Shown in pieces: positions 35,488-46,200 of a stretch of 64,000 bases of DNA. This stretch comes from UBA961 sp041191145 (GTDB taxonomy: Bacteria; Bacteroidota; Ignavibacteria; Kapaibacteriales; UBA961). The position numbers were made by a program, and so were the translations under genes. Position 1 is the stretch's first letter; each line of letters starts with the position of its first letter. The notes under the pieces are model-generated. The model saw only the letters and a program-made list of their open reading frames with translations. It did not search any database and was not told where the DNA came from. The DNA lies in NCBI GenBank assembly GCA_041191145.1, contig JBEEPK010000001.1, forward strand, positions 1 through 64,000, written 5' to 3'.

Positions 35488-37089
35488 ATGGCTGCTAAGA
35501 AAACGAAATACATTTTCATTTCAGGTGGTGTTCTCTCTTCACTTGGAAAAGGAATTGCTTCCGCCTCCCTTGGTTTACTTTTGAAACAAAGGGGTTTATC
35601 GGTTACGATCATGAAATTTGATCCATATATCAATGTGGATCCCGGGACAATGAACCCTCAACAACATGGTGAGGTCTATGTAACAGATGATGGAGCCGAA
35701 TGCGATCTCGATCTCGGACATTATGAGCGCTATCTTGATGTTGATGGAACGAGATCTAATTCCGTTTCTTCCGGTCAAGTGTATTTTGAAGTGATTCAAA
35801 GAGAACGTCAAGGACAATATCTTGGTAAAACCGTACAAGTGATTCCGCATATCACCGATGAAATCAAGAGACGCATGACAATTTATGATAAACTATTTGA
35901 TATTGTCATTATCGAGATTGGTGGAACTGTCGGAGACATTGAGTCCTTGCCATTCATGGAATCTGTACGTCAGTTATGCATGGAGAAAGGTCCAAAAAGT
36001 ACACTGAACATTCATTTGACTTATGTTCCTTATATCAAATCTGCCGGGGAGTTAAAAACAAAACCAACGCAACATTCAGTTAAAATGTTGATGGAAATGG
36101 GTATCAGACCGGATATTCTCCTCTGCCGAACTGAGCAACCAATCAATAAAGAACTGAAAAGTAAGATTGCGCTCTTCTGTAATGTGGAAGAAGATTCTGT
36201 CATCGAGGTGCTCGATGCAGAAACCATATATGAAGTACCTCTTAGTCTTGCGAAACGCAATCTAGATCAAATCGTTCTCAAGAAATTTTCAATGTCACTC
36301 GGCAAATTGGACATGGACACATGGTCCAAATTTGTTAATCGCATCAAGCAACCCAAGCATACTGTTCATATCGGATTGATCGGAAAATACAATCAAGTGA
36401 AAGATTCATACAAAAGTATTCTAGAAGCTTTCGTTCACGCGGGTGCCATCAATAATGCCAAAGTTGAAATCACTTGGATTGATTCTGAAAATATCAATAA
36501 AACGAGTGTGACAAGCACCCTGAAAGGGATGCAGGGAATTCTTGTGGCACCGGGTTTTGGATCAAGAGGTATTGAAGGAAAGATTGAAGCAATTAGATAT
36601 GCCAGAGAAAACAAAATACCCTTCTTTGGTATCTGTCTTGGAATGCAATGTGCCGTTATTGAATTCGCCCGTAATGTTGCAGGAATAAAAGATGCACATT
36701 CGGCCGAATTCAAAAAAGGAAAAGATTTGGTGATACACCTGATGTCAGCACAAAAACAAGTAACAGACAAAGGTGGAACCATGAGACTTGGTTCCTATCC
36801 ATGTACCATTCGCAAGGGCACCATTGCTCATGCGGCTTATGGGGTGGATTCGATTCAGGAAAGACATAGACATCGCTATGAATTCAATAATGCATATCGC
36901 AAGACATTGGAAGATCATGGTATGAAACTAAGCGGTGTATCTCCTGATACAACATTGGTGGAAATCATCGAGTTAAAAAATCACCCATGGTTTGTCGGCG
37001 TGCAATTTCATCCTGAATATAAGTCAAGAGCCGTAAAAGGACATCCCCTCTTCATTAGTTTTGTCAAAGCAGCAATGCAAATAAAATAA
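35488..37089 (+). CDS. pyrG: CTP synthase
   Basis: This 533-residue enzyme makes CTP from UTP, ATP and glutamine. The N-terminal synthetase domain has SGGVLSSLGKGIASASLG (P-loop-like) and DPYINVDPGTMNPQQHGEV; the C-terminal glutaminase domain has FGICLGMQC with nucleophile Cys383 and VQFHPEYKS with the His-Glu pair. The ATG at 35488 is preferred over a TTG 6 nt upstream. It follows the icd terminator. Its stop codon is directly adjacent to the stop of the convergent glycosyltransferase gene. Confidence 0.97.
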   Translation: MAAKKTKYIFISGGVLSSLGKGIASASLGLLLKQRGLSVTIMKFDPYINVDPGTMNPQQHGEVYVTDDGAECDLDLGHYERYLDVDGTRSNSVSSGQVYFEVIQRERQGQYLGKTVQVIPHITDEIKRRMTIYDKLFDIVIIEIGGTVGDIESLPFMESVRQLCMEKGPKSTLNIHLTYVPYIKSAGELKTKPTQHSVKMLMEMGIRPDILLCRTEQPINKELKSKIALFCNVEEDSVIEVLDAETIYEVPLSLAKRNLDQIVLKKFSMSLGKLDMDTWSKFVNRIKQPKHTVHIGLIGKYNQVKDSYKSILEAFVHAGAINNAKVEITWIDSENINKTSVTSTLKGMQGILVAPGFGSRGIEGKIEAIRYARENKIPFFGICLGMQCAVIEFARNVAGIKDAHSAEFKKGKDLVIHLMSAQKQVTDKGGTMRLGSYPCTIRKGTIAHAAYGVDSIQERHRHRYEFNNAYRKTLEDHGMKLSGVSPDTTLVEIIELKNHPWFVGVQFHPEYKSRAVKGHPLFISFVKAAMQIK

Positions 37090-38184
37090 TCATTGGAAAG
37101 TTTGACCTTTCCAATGAACATCTTTCTTGAGTAAAAGGAAGGCAACCATAATTTCCATATAAATCATGAATAGCATTCCCGGGACCATCCAAGGGATATG
37201 TTTGGTCCTTCTGAGTGCAAATAGCGTAGGCATCACAATCATGCAGTCACCTATCACTCGCATGGCCAATATGCTAGCCATACCCGTCCAATCACTCATA
37301 TACCCTGAGTATATGAGTGAAGTCCAAAAGACAAATGCAAAGAAGGCAAAAAGATATTTTTTCCATCCCAATGCATCCGAGCCACGGACCCATCTATGTT
37401 GTTGACTCACAAAGCTCTTCCAATCCGGGCAAGGTTCAGTACTGACGGCATTGGAATGATGACATGGATATAAAATTCCATACCCCGCCTTTGAGACTCC
37501 GGTCAATAATTGCAAATCCTCTGTTACTGAAAATTTGATACCGGCATAACCACCAACTGCATTATAGACAGATTTTCTGATTGATAAATTATTACCAAAA
37601 CACCCAAGTGGATGTCCGAGCGACATAGCTGCAGATGCCAATGTATGATTCATCATCCACTCCATATCCTGCAAATGATGAAATGGTGTTCTTGTATGCA
37701 CTGTAGTGAATCCTGCAATCATTCCGATTGTAGGATTTGAATATGCATGCGCAATTGTTCGTACCCAATCCTCAGGGAATGTGCAATCGGCATCAGACAT
37801 TATGATGATCTCACCTTTTGCAAAAGATATTCCCGCATGCAAGGCACCAGGTTTACCACGCAAATTGCCGAATCGCTCTTGGGTTAACTGAACTGACTTT
37901 ATTCTGCTGTCTTTCGCAGAAAAAGCATCAATTATTTCTTGAGTGGCATCATTTGATCGATCATTGACAATGATGAATTCAATTGTTGGATCAGTGTTTT
38001 TTAGGAGAGATTCCAGACAGAATGGCAATGCTTCTTGTTCATTTCTTGCCGGAATGACAATTGAAACGATTTCATTCAATAAAGAATGTGTAGGAAGAAG
38101 AATGCGTCTTGATCGAGCCGCACCATAGACAAAAACAAGAGTTTTTGCCGCAAAAAGCAGGAGAACGAAATCAATCAATGACAT
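37090..38184 (-). CDS. Membrane GT2 glycosyltransferase
   Basis: This 364-residue protein has an N-terminal membrane helix, a GT-A domain with VSIVIPARNEQ, FIIVNDRSNDAT, DADCTFPEDW, an ED motif (SVTEDLQLL) and QQHRWVRG near residue 261, and three or four C-terminal helices. This is the layout of processive or lipid-directed GT2 enzymes. With the UDP-glucose dehydrogenase just upstream, a UDP-glucuronate donor is plausible. I chose ATG 38184 because longer starts would overlap the ugd gene. It is the last gene of the seven-gene envelope operon and ends with a hairpin. Confidence 0.85.
   Translation of the reverse strand: MSLIDFVLLLFAAKTLVFVYGAARSRRILLPTHSLLNEIVSIVIPARNEQEALPFCLESLLKNTDPTIEFIIVNDRSNDATQEIIDAFSAKDSRIKSVQLTQERFGNLRGKPGALHAGISFAKGEIIIMSDADCTFPEDWVRTIAHAYSNPTIGMIAGFTTVHTRTPFHHLQDMEWMMNHTLASAAMSLGHPLGCFGNNLSIRKSVYNAVGGYAGIKFSVTEDLQLLTGVSKAGYGILYPCHHSNAVSTEPCPDWKSFVSQQHRWVRGSDALGWKKYLFAFFAFVFWTSLIYSGYMSDWTGMASILAMRVIGDCMIVMPTLFALRRTKHIPWMVPGMLFMIYMEIMVAFLLLKKDVHWKGQTFQ
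37091..37116 (-). terminator. Hairpin inside the end of the GT2 gene
   Basis: A perfect 10-bp inverted repeat CATTGGAAAG/CTTTCCAATG around 6 nt lies within the last codons of the minus-strand glycosyltransferase. On the minus strand it is followed by ATTATTTTATTTGC, so it may terminate that operon; on the plus strand no T-run follows. Confidence 0.55.
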
Positions 38185-38227
38185 AGAATCGTTCAATGAG
38201 ATGTAAAAAGCAAAATCAGGATTATGC

Positions 38228-39568
38228 TCAAGATATAATACCGGTTGCCAATCTACCGATACTATGATATTCAAATCCTTCAGAGGCGATTGTTTCAGGA
38301 TCGAATAAATTTCTACCATCAAAAATCAATGGCTGCTTCAATGATGCCCGCAATACGGAAAAATCAGGCTTACGGAATTCATTCCACTCTGTTGCGATGA
38401 TCAATACATCAGCATCTTTCAATGTATCATATGCAGAATTTGCATAGTGAAGAGCATCGCCATAAATGGACTTGGTATTGGGCATTGCTTCCGGATCATA
38501 GGCAGATATATTCGCACCAACTTCCAATAATCTATCGATGATTGTATAAGCAGGAGCTTCACGAACATCATCCGTATTGGGTTTAAATGACAATCCCCAT
38601 AATGCAATTTTTGCATTTTTTGCCGAATTCAATCTATTGATGATCTTCTCCACAAATCGATTGATTTGTCTCGCATTTGCTTCTTCGACGGCATGAATGA
38701 TTCCAAGCGGAGTACCGACTGCATCAGTGGAATGTAATAGTGCTTTCACATCTTTGGGGAAACAACTTCCGCCATAACCAATTCCTGCAAAGAGGAATCG
38801 CTTACCTATGCGTGAGTCAGAACCAATTCCTATGCGAATATTTTCGATGTCCGCACCAATTGTTTCACAATACTCAGAAAGTTCATTCATAAATGAAATA
38901 CGCATTGCCAAAAAACAATTTGCTGCATATTTGGTGATTTCAGCACTCTTCTCATCCATCACATAAATTGGATTTCCACTGCGCAAGAATGGCTCATATA
39001 AATCACGCATCTCATCTTCAGCGCGATCATTGGAAGTACCAACAACGACACGATCTGGTTTCATGAAATCTTCAACAGCAAATCCTTCTCTCAAAAATTC
39101 AGGATTACTCACAACTTCGATATCATAACCAGGAGCATAATTTCTACAAATCATGCGAACTTTGTCTGCTGTCCCAACGGGTACCGTACTTTTATTGACC
39201 AATATTCGAAAATCAGTGATATTTTCTTTCTTAATGATTTCAGCAATATTTTTCGCAGCATCCATCACATAATTCAAATCAGCAGAACCATCTTCTCCCG
39301 GAGGAGTGGGCAAGCACAAAAACAAAATTGCGCATTGTTTTACCGCATGCTCCAAATTCGTTGAGAATTTCAAGCGACCATTGCTAATATTCCTTTCGAG
39401 CAAATGTTCAAGACCAGGTTCATAAATTGGCATCTTGCCTTGTTGCAATGTTTCAACTTTATGTTGATCCACATCAATGCAGAGAACACTATTCCCACTT
39501 TCAGCAAAACAAGTTCCGGTAACTAGTCCTACATATCCTGTGCCGATGATTCCGATCGTTTGTGACAT
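38228..39568 (-). CDS. ugd: UDP-glucose 6-dehydrogenase
   Basis: This 446-residue enzyme oxidises UDP-glucose to UDP-glucuronate with two NAD. It has the N-terminal Rossmann motif IGIIGTGYVGLVTGTCFAE, the helix hinge region ITKYAANCFLAMRISFMNE, and the catalytic GYGGSCFPKD with Cys269. The product feeds acidic polysaccharides or lipid glycans. It starts 1 nt after the 60-residue membrane protein stop and is followed after 43 nt by the membrane glycosyltransferase, so sugar donor and transferase probably form a unit within the larger operon. Confidence 0.95.
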   Translation of the reverse strand: MSQTIGIIGTGYVGLVTGTCFAESGNSVLCIDVDQHKVETLQQGKMPIYEPGLEHLLERNISNGRLKFSTNLEHAVKQCAILFLCLPTPPGEDGSADLNYVMDAAKNIAEIIKKENITDFRILVNKSTVPVGTADKVRMICRNYAPGYDIEVVSNPEFLREGFAVEDFMKPDRVVVGTSNDRAEDEMRDLYEPFLRSGNPIYVMDEKSAEITKYAANCFLAMRISFMNELSEYCETIGADIENIRIGIGSDSRIGKRFLFAGIGYGGSCFPKDVKALLHSTDAVGTPLGIIHAVEEANARQINRFVEKIINRLNSAKNAKIALWGLSFKPNTDDVREAPAYTIIDRLLEVGANISAYDPEAMPNTKSIYGDALHYANSAYDTLKDADVLIIATEWNEFRKPDFSVLRASLKQPLIFDGRNLFDPETIASEGFEYHSIGRLATGIIS

Positions 39569-39569
39569 A

Positions 39570-39752
39570 TCAAGGTTGATTGAGAAGTTTCAAAATGACG
39601 AGCGCAAGTATGATGAGCGCGAAAAGAGACAGTGCAAATTTAATGAAACTGCGTGCCACTTTCAGCACAATTAAGAGCAGAATTATCCCAAGGATGATTA
39701 TGAGATAAATAGGCAAACTTTCCACAAATAGGATGATTTTGTCAAATTCCAT
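39570..39752 (-). CDS. Small two-helix membrane protein
   Basis: This 60-residue protein is almost entirely two hydrophobic segments (about 8-30 and 36-57) with basic residues between them (KVARSFIKF), typical of a small inner-membrane hairpin. I know no family. It has an ATG start 11 nt after the TonB-like gene and ends 1 nt before ugd, so it fits the operon exactly and is likely real. A role as an accessory subunit of the TonB-like protein or the glycosyltransferase is a guess. Confidence 0.6.
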   Translation of the reverse strand: MEFDKIILFVESLPIYLIIILGIILLLIVLKVARSFIKFALSLFALIILALVILKLLNQP

Positions 39753-39763
39753 CTTATTCAGGC

Positions 39764-40522
39764 CTAATTTGGCTTAAATGTAAAGGTAATGGTACCGGTC
39801 ATTTGTATATCTGAATCCAATCGATTGAATTTCCATTTTTTTAATGTCTTGAGTGAAACCGATTCCAAACTTGGATCACCCTTCGTCATAGGACGCATAT
39901 CGCCTACCGTACCATCCGATAAAACAGTAAAACGAATCTTGATTGAGACCAATCTATCGAGATTTCCGGGACTTGGTGGCAATATCTTGTTTAAGACGGT
40001 GCGATTTCCCCCTCCACCCCATTCAATATCACCCAAACCCATTCCTTTTCCGGGCCCAGTCCCCTTTTCTCCCAATCCTGTACCATTTCCACTCCCTGCA
40101 CCAACAGCTCTGCCCTGTCCTTTAGAAGAATCCGTGTCAGATTTGTTCGTGGCTGATACATTACTTTTGGCAATTGGATTCGATGTTGACAAAGGATCTT
40201 TTGCCGATGATGATGATTTGACTTTTCCAGCATCTTCAAGCGGGTTTTGAGGCTTTGTTCCTGAAGACTTGGCACCTTCTTTTGCAAGATTACCCTTGCT
40301 CCTGCCCGTTCCATCTCCATCACCGAAATTCAACAATATGACTGGACTATAATTGACTTCTTTTTTATATGGCTCAATGACAATACTGGTCTGAGAGAAC
40401 CAAAAGAGTAGAACAAACATGAGCAACAATGCAATGAAAAATCCCCGTGCTGCATAACGATCCCAGAGCACTCTAATGCTATATGTGAACTGGGTTTCAT
40501 TATATCGCTCTCTCAATGACAT
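39764..40522 (-). CDS. TonB-like energy transducer
   Basis: This 252-residue protein has a cytoplasmic N-terminus, one membrane helix (about residues 29-47), a long Ser/Lys then Gly-rich periplasmic linker (VGAGSGNGTGLGEKG, GPGKGMGLGDIEWGGGG), and a C-terminal TonB-type domain (IKIRFTVLSDGTVGD, LKKWKFNRL, GTITFTFKP). TonB proteins carry proton-motive energy from ExbB-ExbD to outer-membrane receptors; no exbB/exbD is in the window. The linker is Gly-rich rather than Pro-rich. ATG 40522 chosen; a GTG one codon upstream is possible. It sits 7 nt after the SPOR gene. Confidence 0.8.
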   Translation of the reverse strand: MSLRERYNETQFTYSIRVLWDRYAARGFFIALLLMFVLLFWFSQTSIVIEPYKKEVNYSPVILLNFGDGDGTGRSKGNLAKEGAKSSGTKPQNPLEDAGKVKSSSSAKDPLSTSNPIAKSNVSATNKSDTDSSKGQGRAVGAGSGNGTGLGEKGTGPGKGMGLGDIEWGGGGNRTVLNKILPPSPGNLDRLVSIKIRFTVLSDGTVGDMRPMTKGDPSLESVSLKTLKKWKFNRLDSDIQMTGTITFTFKPN

Positions 40523-40529
40523 CACTTAC

Positions 40530-41588
40530 TCACTTTACTCTATCTACCCATGAATTGGAATATCCGGCTTTCTTTGCAGCACCTTGTGCTTGTTTTCTAT
40601 CTTCGAAAGAACCGAAACGAACACGATACCATGTTTTGCCATTTAATGATTTCTTACTAATTGAGGCAGAAGAAATCCCTTTCGATTGTAAATTCTTCAG
40701 TGCTTTATCAGCTTCTTGTTTGGAGATGCTAGAGAGTACTTGCACAGAATATTCTTCACCTGAAGTATTCTTTATTTCCTTCTTGATTTCCTGATTCTTT
40801 TTGACTGGTTCTTTATCAATAAAGGTTTCACTCAGAACTTGATCTTGTTGACTTTGTTTTTGAGATGTGTTATTTTCTGGCTTCTTTTTCTCTTGATCTT
40901 TTTTCACGGGCTTTTGAGCAATTGCCTTCTCTTGTTTTTTCTTTATTTCTGGTAAAGGTTTTTGTACTCTTGCCTTTTGCTGAATAATTTCATCTTTTTG
41001 TATGGATTCTGCCTGTTTAGCATTTTCCACTTCACGATATTCCGGAAAAGTCTTTGCAGGAATAGGATCAGGTGGAACAACTTTCTTCTCAGGAGCTTTT
41101 GATTCTTCATTGATAATTTCATCGCTCCTTCCATTATTACCGATATTCTGTCCTTGAGACATTTGCATTCTTGCTAAATAATCTTGAACTCTAGCAATTG
41201 AATCCTGCTCTATAGTAGTTGCTTGAGCCTGCTTCCGTGATTCTTCTTCCAATTCGGCAACTGTAACTGTGTCAACACTCGCAATCTGTTCGGGATTGTT
41301 TTCATTTCCTTCTTTGGATGGAATCATCATCCAAATAATTGCTAATGCAGAAACAGTGGCAATTGCAATCAATGCCACTTTTTTTATACTAGTCTGTTCT
41401 TCTTCAGGCGGAACATCAGGTTGTACATAAGAAATAAATCCTGAGCCGGACTCATTGGATTCACCTTTTTCGGGTGTTGATGTTGATTCACTTTCTGAAG
41501 ACAATTTTGATTTGTCATGCAAAAAGGTTTGGTCATCTGATTCACCAAAACCGCCAAATTCATCATGTGGATTTTGTTGATTACTCAT
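40530..41588 (-). CDS. SPOR-domain membrane protein
   Basis: This 352-residue protein has an acidic, low-complexity cytoplasmic region (about 1-70), one membrane helix (ALIAIATVSALAIIWMMI), a long Lys/Gln/Pro-rich periplasmic stretch, and a C-terminal SPOR domain (EYSVQVLSSI, GISSASI, TWYRVRFGSF, AQGAAKKAG). SPOR domains bind denuded peptidoglycan at septa, so the protein may sit at the division site or at the cell wall around the neighbouring TonB-like and barrel proteins. It begins 14 nt after the barrel gene. Confidence 0.85.
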   Translation of the reverse strand: MSNQQNPHDEFGGFGESDDQTFLHDKSKLSSESESTSTPEKGESNESGSGFISYVQPDVPPEEEQTSIKKVALIAIATVSALAIIWMMIPSKEGNENNPEQIASVDTVTVAELEEESRKQAQATTIEQDSIARVQDYLARMQMSQGQNIGNNGRSDEIINEESKAPEKKVVPPDPIPAKTFPEYREVENAKQAESIQKDEIIQQKARVQKPLPEIKKKQEKAIAQKPVKKDQEKKKPENNTSQKQSQQDQVLSETFIDKEPVKKNQEIKKEIKNTSGEEYSVQVLSSISKQEADKALKNLQSKGISSASISKKSLNGKTWYRVRFGSFEDRKQAQGAAKKAGYSNSWVDRVK

Positions 41589-41602
41589 AGTCTCTCTTCC
41601 TC

Positions 41603-43210
41603 TTAGAAAAGATATCTCGCACCAAGTGCGACGAATGTTCCCCTCTCTCTAAACCTATTCCATACATATACGGAAGAATTGAGGAGATTGTCAATCCGAA
41701 TAAATGCTTCGAGATCTTTTTGAATTGTATAATTGAGTTTGAAATTTGCCATGATATATGATGGTAATTCGATGGAATCATCTTTGGTAACAGTTCTTGA
41801 ATCTACATATTCAAGTGAAATGATGGAAGTGAATGATGCAAACCAATCACGCTCATAACGCATGCCTATTGTGAGTGGAGCCAACATCGGAATAGCTGTC
41901 GATGAATCAGACAGAGAACTAAACAGCATAGATGCATATCCTCCGATTCTGGTATGTTGGAAAGGCTTCCATTGACCTTCCAATTGCAAATCCAAAATCG
42001 TACCTGACAGATACTCAATTGTAAATCCTTGGAATTTTCCTGATTCAGTGGAATTTGGTAACATCACTGGCAAATTCGATGAAGTCTGATATTTGGCTTT
42101 AAATGATGCCGTCATATCCAGGTCCGGATGCCAAAGAATGATTGGAGTGATTGCTATATCATCTCTTCTGAATGAAATCAACGGCATGTGAATCAAATAT
42201 GGATTTCTCAAAAGCATCTCACCAAGTGAATTAGTATTCAAACCACTACTCAATTGAAGGGATGAGGTTAACTCAGATGATATTCTATACTCTGCATTAC
42301 CATTGATTGAAATGGCTCCGTATTGTGTTCCTTCAGAATTTGTGGCAGTTTGCAATCCTGCACCAAATGTCAAAGTTAAATCATCCTCTGTCCATGTTCC
42401 TGATGCACCTGCCTGTATGAAATTATACGATGAAGTATCTCCATATGAATGCAAATCAATATTGAGATGAGCTGTCATGGACATTCCAAGCATGGGCGTA
42501 GTTACTTGTGCATATCCCTTTATTCTGGAATCAGACAAAGAAAGAGAATCTGTTCCAATCGTCAATGTTTGCCAGTGAGCACCCATAGAATAAGCATAAG
42601 AACTGATTGTTCCTTTCACATCAACCTGAGCTCCAAGATTATCAATGCTTCTTTCAACAATATTTGTTTTATCTGCACCAAATAATTGGAAGCGAGTTGA
42701 TGAATAATTCAATCCTGTTTCAGTTCGACTGCCACCAAAGAACACATATTTCTTTGGAGCATCATAAGCAGCTTGAAGTGATATTCCACTCTTTGAAAAA
42801 TCGGCATTGTCTATATGACCTTGACTTCCTTCATAATTACCGAATACATCAATGGAATATCCGCCGGATGCAAAAGAATATCCTGCATTGATTTTCGGAG
42901 TCATGAATATTCCGAATTCTCCCATTGCATATCCATTGACAGAATATGGATTCATTGGACTTGCAGGCAATGGTATTGTTGGTAATAGTGGTATGGGTAT
43001 TTTTATATCAGTATTAATTGAATCAAGTTCTGCTTTTGTGAATACTCCAGGCTTAGCCGGCTTCATTTTTAATCCACCTTTGATATCGGCATTGGTCTTG
43101 CCGGTAATCACGAATTCTTGCAAATCCAATGGCTGATCTGCTGCGTTCTTGCTATCCTGAGCATAAGCAGAGCACACCAACAATAGTAATATGAAACTTC
43201 TGATTATCAT
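41603..43210 (-). CDS. Plug-less TonB-box outer-membrane barrel
   Basis: This 535-residue protein has a signal peptide (ending CSAYAQ), then LDLQEFVITGK, which looks like a TonB box, a short Pro-rich stretch (about 60-85), and a beta-barrel of alternating strands to a C-terminal aromatic (LGARYLF). The plug domain that normally follows the TonB box in TonB-dependent receptors is missing; only about 60 residues lie between box and barrel. It may therefore be an export or anchoring barrel gated by the nearby TonB-like protein. It overlaps the TPR gene by 4 nt (ATGA). Confidence 0.7.
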   Translation of the reverse strand: MIIRSFILLLLVCSAYAQDSKNAADQPLDLQEFVITGKTNADIKGGLKMKPAKPGVFTKAELDSINTDIKIPIPLLPTIPLPASPMNPYSVNGYAMGEFGIFMTPKINAGYSFASGGYSIDVFGNYEGSQGHIDNADFSKSGISLQAAYDAPKKYVFFGGSRTETGLNYSSTRFQLFGADKTNIVERSIDNLGAQVDVKGTISSYAYSMGAHWQTLTIGTDSLSLSDSRIKGYAQVTTPMLGMSMTAHLNIDLHSYGDTSSYNFIQAGASGTWTEDDLTLTFGAGLQTATNSEGTQYGAISINGNAEYRISSELTSSLQLSSGLNTNSLGEMLLRNPYLIHMPLISFRRDDIAITPIILWHPDLDMTASFKAKYQTSSNLPVMLPNSTESGKFQGFTIEYLSGTILDLQLEGQWKPFQHTRIGGYASMLFSSLSDSSTAIPMLAPLTIGMRYERDWFASFTSIISLEYVDSRTVTKDDSIELPSYIMANFKLNYTIQKDLEAFIRIDNLLNSSVYVWNRFRERGTFVALGARYLF

Positions 43211-46200
43211 GGCTTCGCCTTCTGTATTCTCTTCAATCTTGCTGATGCAGTTTTACCATAATCATCATCGGGTCTTAATGTCACGAGTGTTTGAAACACC
43301 TCCTTTGCAGCATCGTAATTTTTGAGTGTTTCATAACAATCACCGAGACCCAAAAGTGATAAAGAGAACCAATCTTCAATGGAACTAAATTGCTCTTTTA
43401 CTCCTAAAAATGCAGTGATGGCATTTGCATATTCCTTTTGCTTCATCCACAATTCACCGATTCGATATTGCGCTTCTGCTGCTATTGTTGGATTCTCCAT
43501 TCTTTTGGCAATATGCCTGAAATGAACTATTGCACTATCGAACATGGTACGTGATCGATAATACATTGCAATTCTATATCTGGATTGATCTCCAAATTCG
43601 GACTTATCATATGTTTCTGCCGTCAAAGAATACAATCGTAAAGCTTGTAGTGAATCTCCTAGTGTCGATGCAATTTGCGCTCGCTCAAATCCTGCTTGAG
43701 CTGATGAAGCATTTTCGGGAAATTCAGTCATCACCATCATAAATGCTGTATCGGCTTCTCGATATCTTTTATCATTTACTTTCATGAGTCCGATTTCAAG
43801 CAATGCGAGCGGAGCAAATTCTGTTTTTCCATATTTCTTGAACACATCTTTCCAAGATTGTTCGGCCTTGCCAGATTCACCCAAACTTGAAAAACTCTTA
43901 CCTAAATAGAAAAGTGCTTCAGCATTCCTTTCTATGTCATTATTGGACTTCAAAAAGGCTTCATATTCTGAGATTGCACCGGCATAATTCTTACCATTGT
44001 AAAAACTTAGTCCCCTATTCATCAATAAATCTTTGGCGATTTCAGATTGTGGATTTTTTGAAATGAAATCATCCACAATCACATTGGCTTCATCCACCCT
44101 TCCCAAAAATTCCAAACTATATTGAATGCTCTTTACTGCTTCACCAGCCAATGGTGAAGATGGATATTGATTTTTTACAACTGTATAGGATGCAATTGCA
44201 TCATCATAGCGCTCAAGGTTATAATATGCATCTGCAATGGTATAATGAGTTCTTGCGGCAAGTTGCGTAGATGGATATGCAACCAACAATGCTTTCAATT
44301 CTTGAATTGCATCATCATATTTTCTTTGTTGGAATAATGTCCAACCTACTGAATATAAAGCCGATGCAGATAATGGAGATTGTGGATAAGAACGCGCAAA
44401 TGTTCTGAATGCTTTTACTGCACCGTCGAAATCATCAATTCTATACAATGCCTGACCATATTGATATGCCGAATATTGTCCTTCCTCAGAACGAGGTCCG
44501 GCATTCATCGCAGACTTATATGCTGAGGCAGCATCTTTGAATTGTCTTAATGCATAATATCCATCACCCTTTCGCGCCAAGGCATCAGTCGCAAATCGCG
44601 TTTGAGGGAATTCTTTGACCAATTTTGAAAATGATTGTGAACTTTTTGCAAACTCTCTTCTACGGAATTGCGCCCAAGCAATCCCATACATACTCTCTTC
44701 TTTCCGATTGCTATTAGGATAATCCGAAATCAATTGAGTGTAAAATTCCTCGGCATTTGTCAAGAGGTCAGTTTTATAATACGATTCTGCAAGCCAAAAT
44801 AATGCTTGGTCTCTTCTACCATCAACTTTATGCTCACCAAGGAAAGTAGAGATTTCAATAATTGCATCTCTGTATTGTTCATTTTGATGTAATGAAATTC
44901 CTTGCTTCAATCTTGCTTCCGCAAGAATACTCTCTCTATTTTCTAGTTCTCTTTTGGACATTGAAAGCACCATTCTCTCGGCTGATGCATATTCTCTGGC
45001 TGATTTTCCAAATTGCTCTTGATCATGATATACACTTCCAAGCAATAAATGGAGTTTTACAGACAATGACTTTTCTTGCGTTTCACGCAATGCTCTTTCA
45101 AATGTCTTTCGAGCCGTTTCCATTTCATTGTCTTCATAAACCAATTGGCCATATTCCAGCAATGCATGTCCCAATAATTGATACCCGGTCTCCATAGTCA
45201 AAGCGGCAAACTCTTTCTTCGCTCTATCTCTTTCACCTTTTGCTTTTGCAATCAATCCATGATATAATTTTGCTCCTGCCTTGAGTATTGCATGTTCATC
45301 TTTTGAAGAATCAATAACATATTGATACAATACTTCAGCTTCATCATATTTCCCAATATGAAAAGCGGCATATCCTGCAGACATTTTAGCATGCAGCATG
45401 ATTGGCGATAGGGGATATGCATTCATGAATGAAAGAAATGCATCATATGCTTGTCTGGTTTGTTTTGCCAAGACCAATGCCTGCGCTCGCATGAATGACA
45501 AATCTTCGATTGCATGATCAGAAAAAGATTGCACTTCAGGCTTGATGATCGTTGTGTCCTGCGATTGCAATTTATCCACCAATGCTTGGGCTTGATCCAT
45601 ATACGCAATTGCAGCATTCGGTTCTCTCATTCCAAGCTTGATATTGGAAGCACGAATGGAAGAACTTAATGCAGTATTTCTTTGCGGATATGTACGCAAT
45701 AATTCTCCATATAATGCAATGGCTTCTTGCTCAGCACCGGATCGCTCACGCAATTGTGCTCGCATATACAATGCATCATCTGCCAAACCATGCATGGGAT
45801 ACAAAGATTGTATTTCTTTGAGTGTTGCAAATGCATCATCAGGATTTCCACCTCTTGCTTGTGAAGCACCTTTCCAATACAATGACATCGCGCAATAATG
45901 AGCATGCAATGAATCGGTTTTGGCCTTCTCTCGTGATATCTCCACGACTTTACCAAAATACTCTATCGCTTTTGGCATGTCCATTTGATAATAAGCTATG
46001 GAACCCCTTTCGATCAATGCAATGGGAAGGAATGGTGAATTCGGTCTTTGTTGAATGAATCTTTCCAGTGCTTTGTCAGCATATTGAAAATCACCGGATT
46101 GTCTCATCATAAGTGACTTTAAAATGGAAGCCTCATCTGCATGTGCCCCATGTTCAGCGATAACTAGCGATTGACGGAATTGCTTTCCCGCTTCAGCCAG

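Noticed and set aside
39789..40250. Plus-strand ORF of 153 codons rich in Pro
   Set aside because: It is antisense to the Gly-rich linker of the TonB-like gene; GGN codons read as CCN on the other strand.
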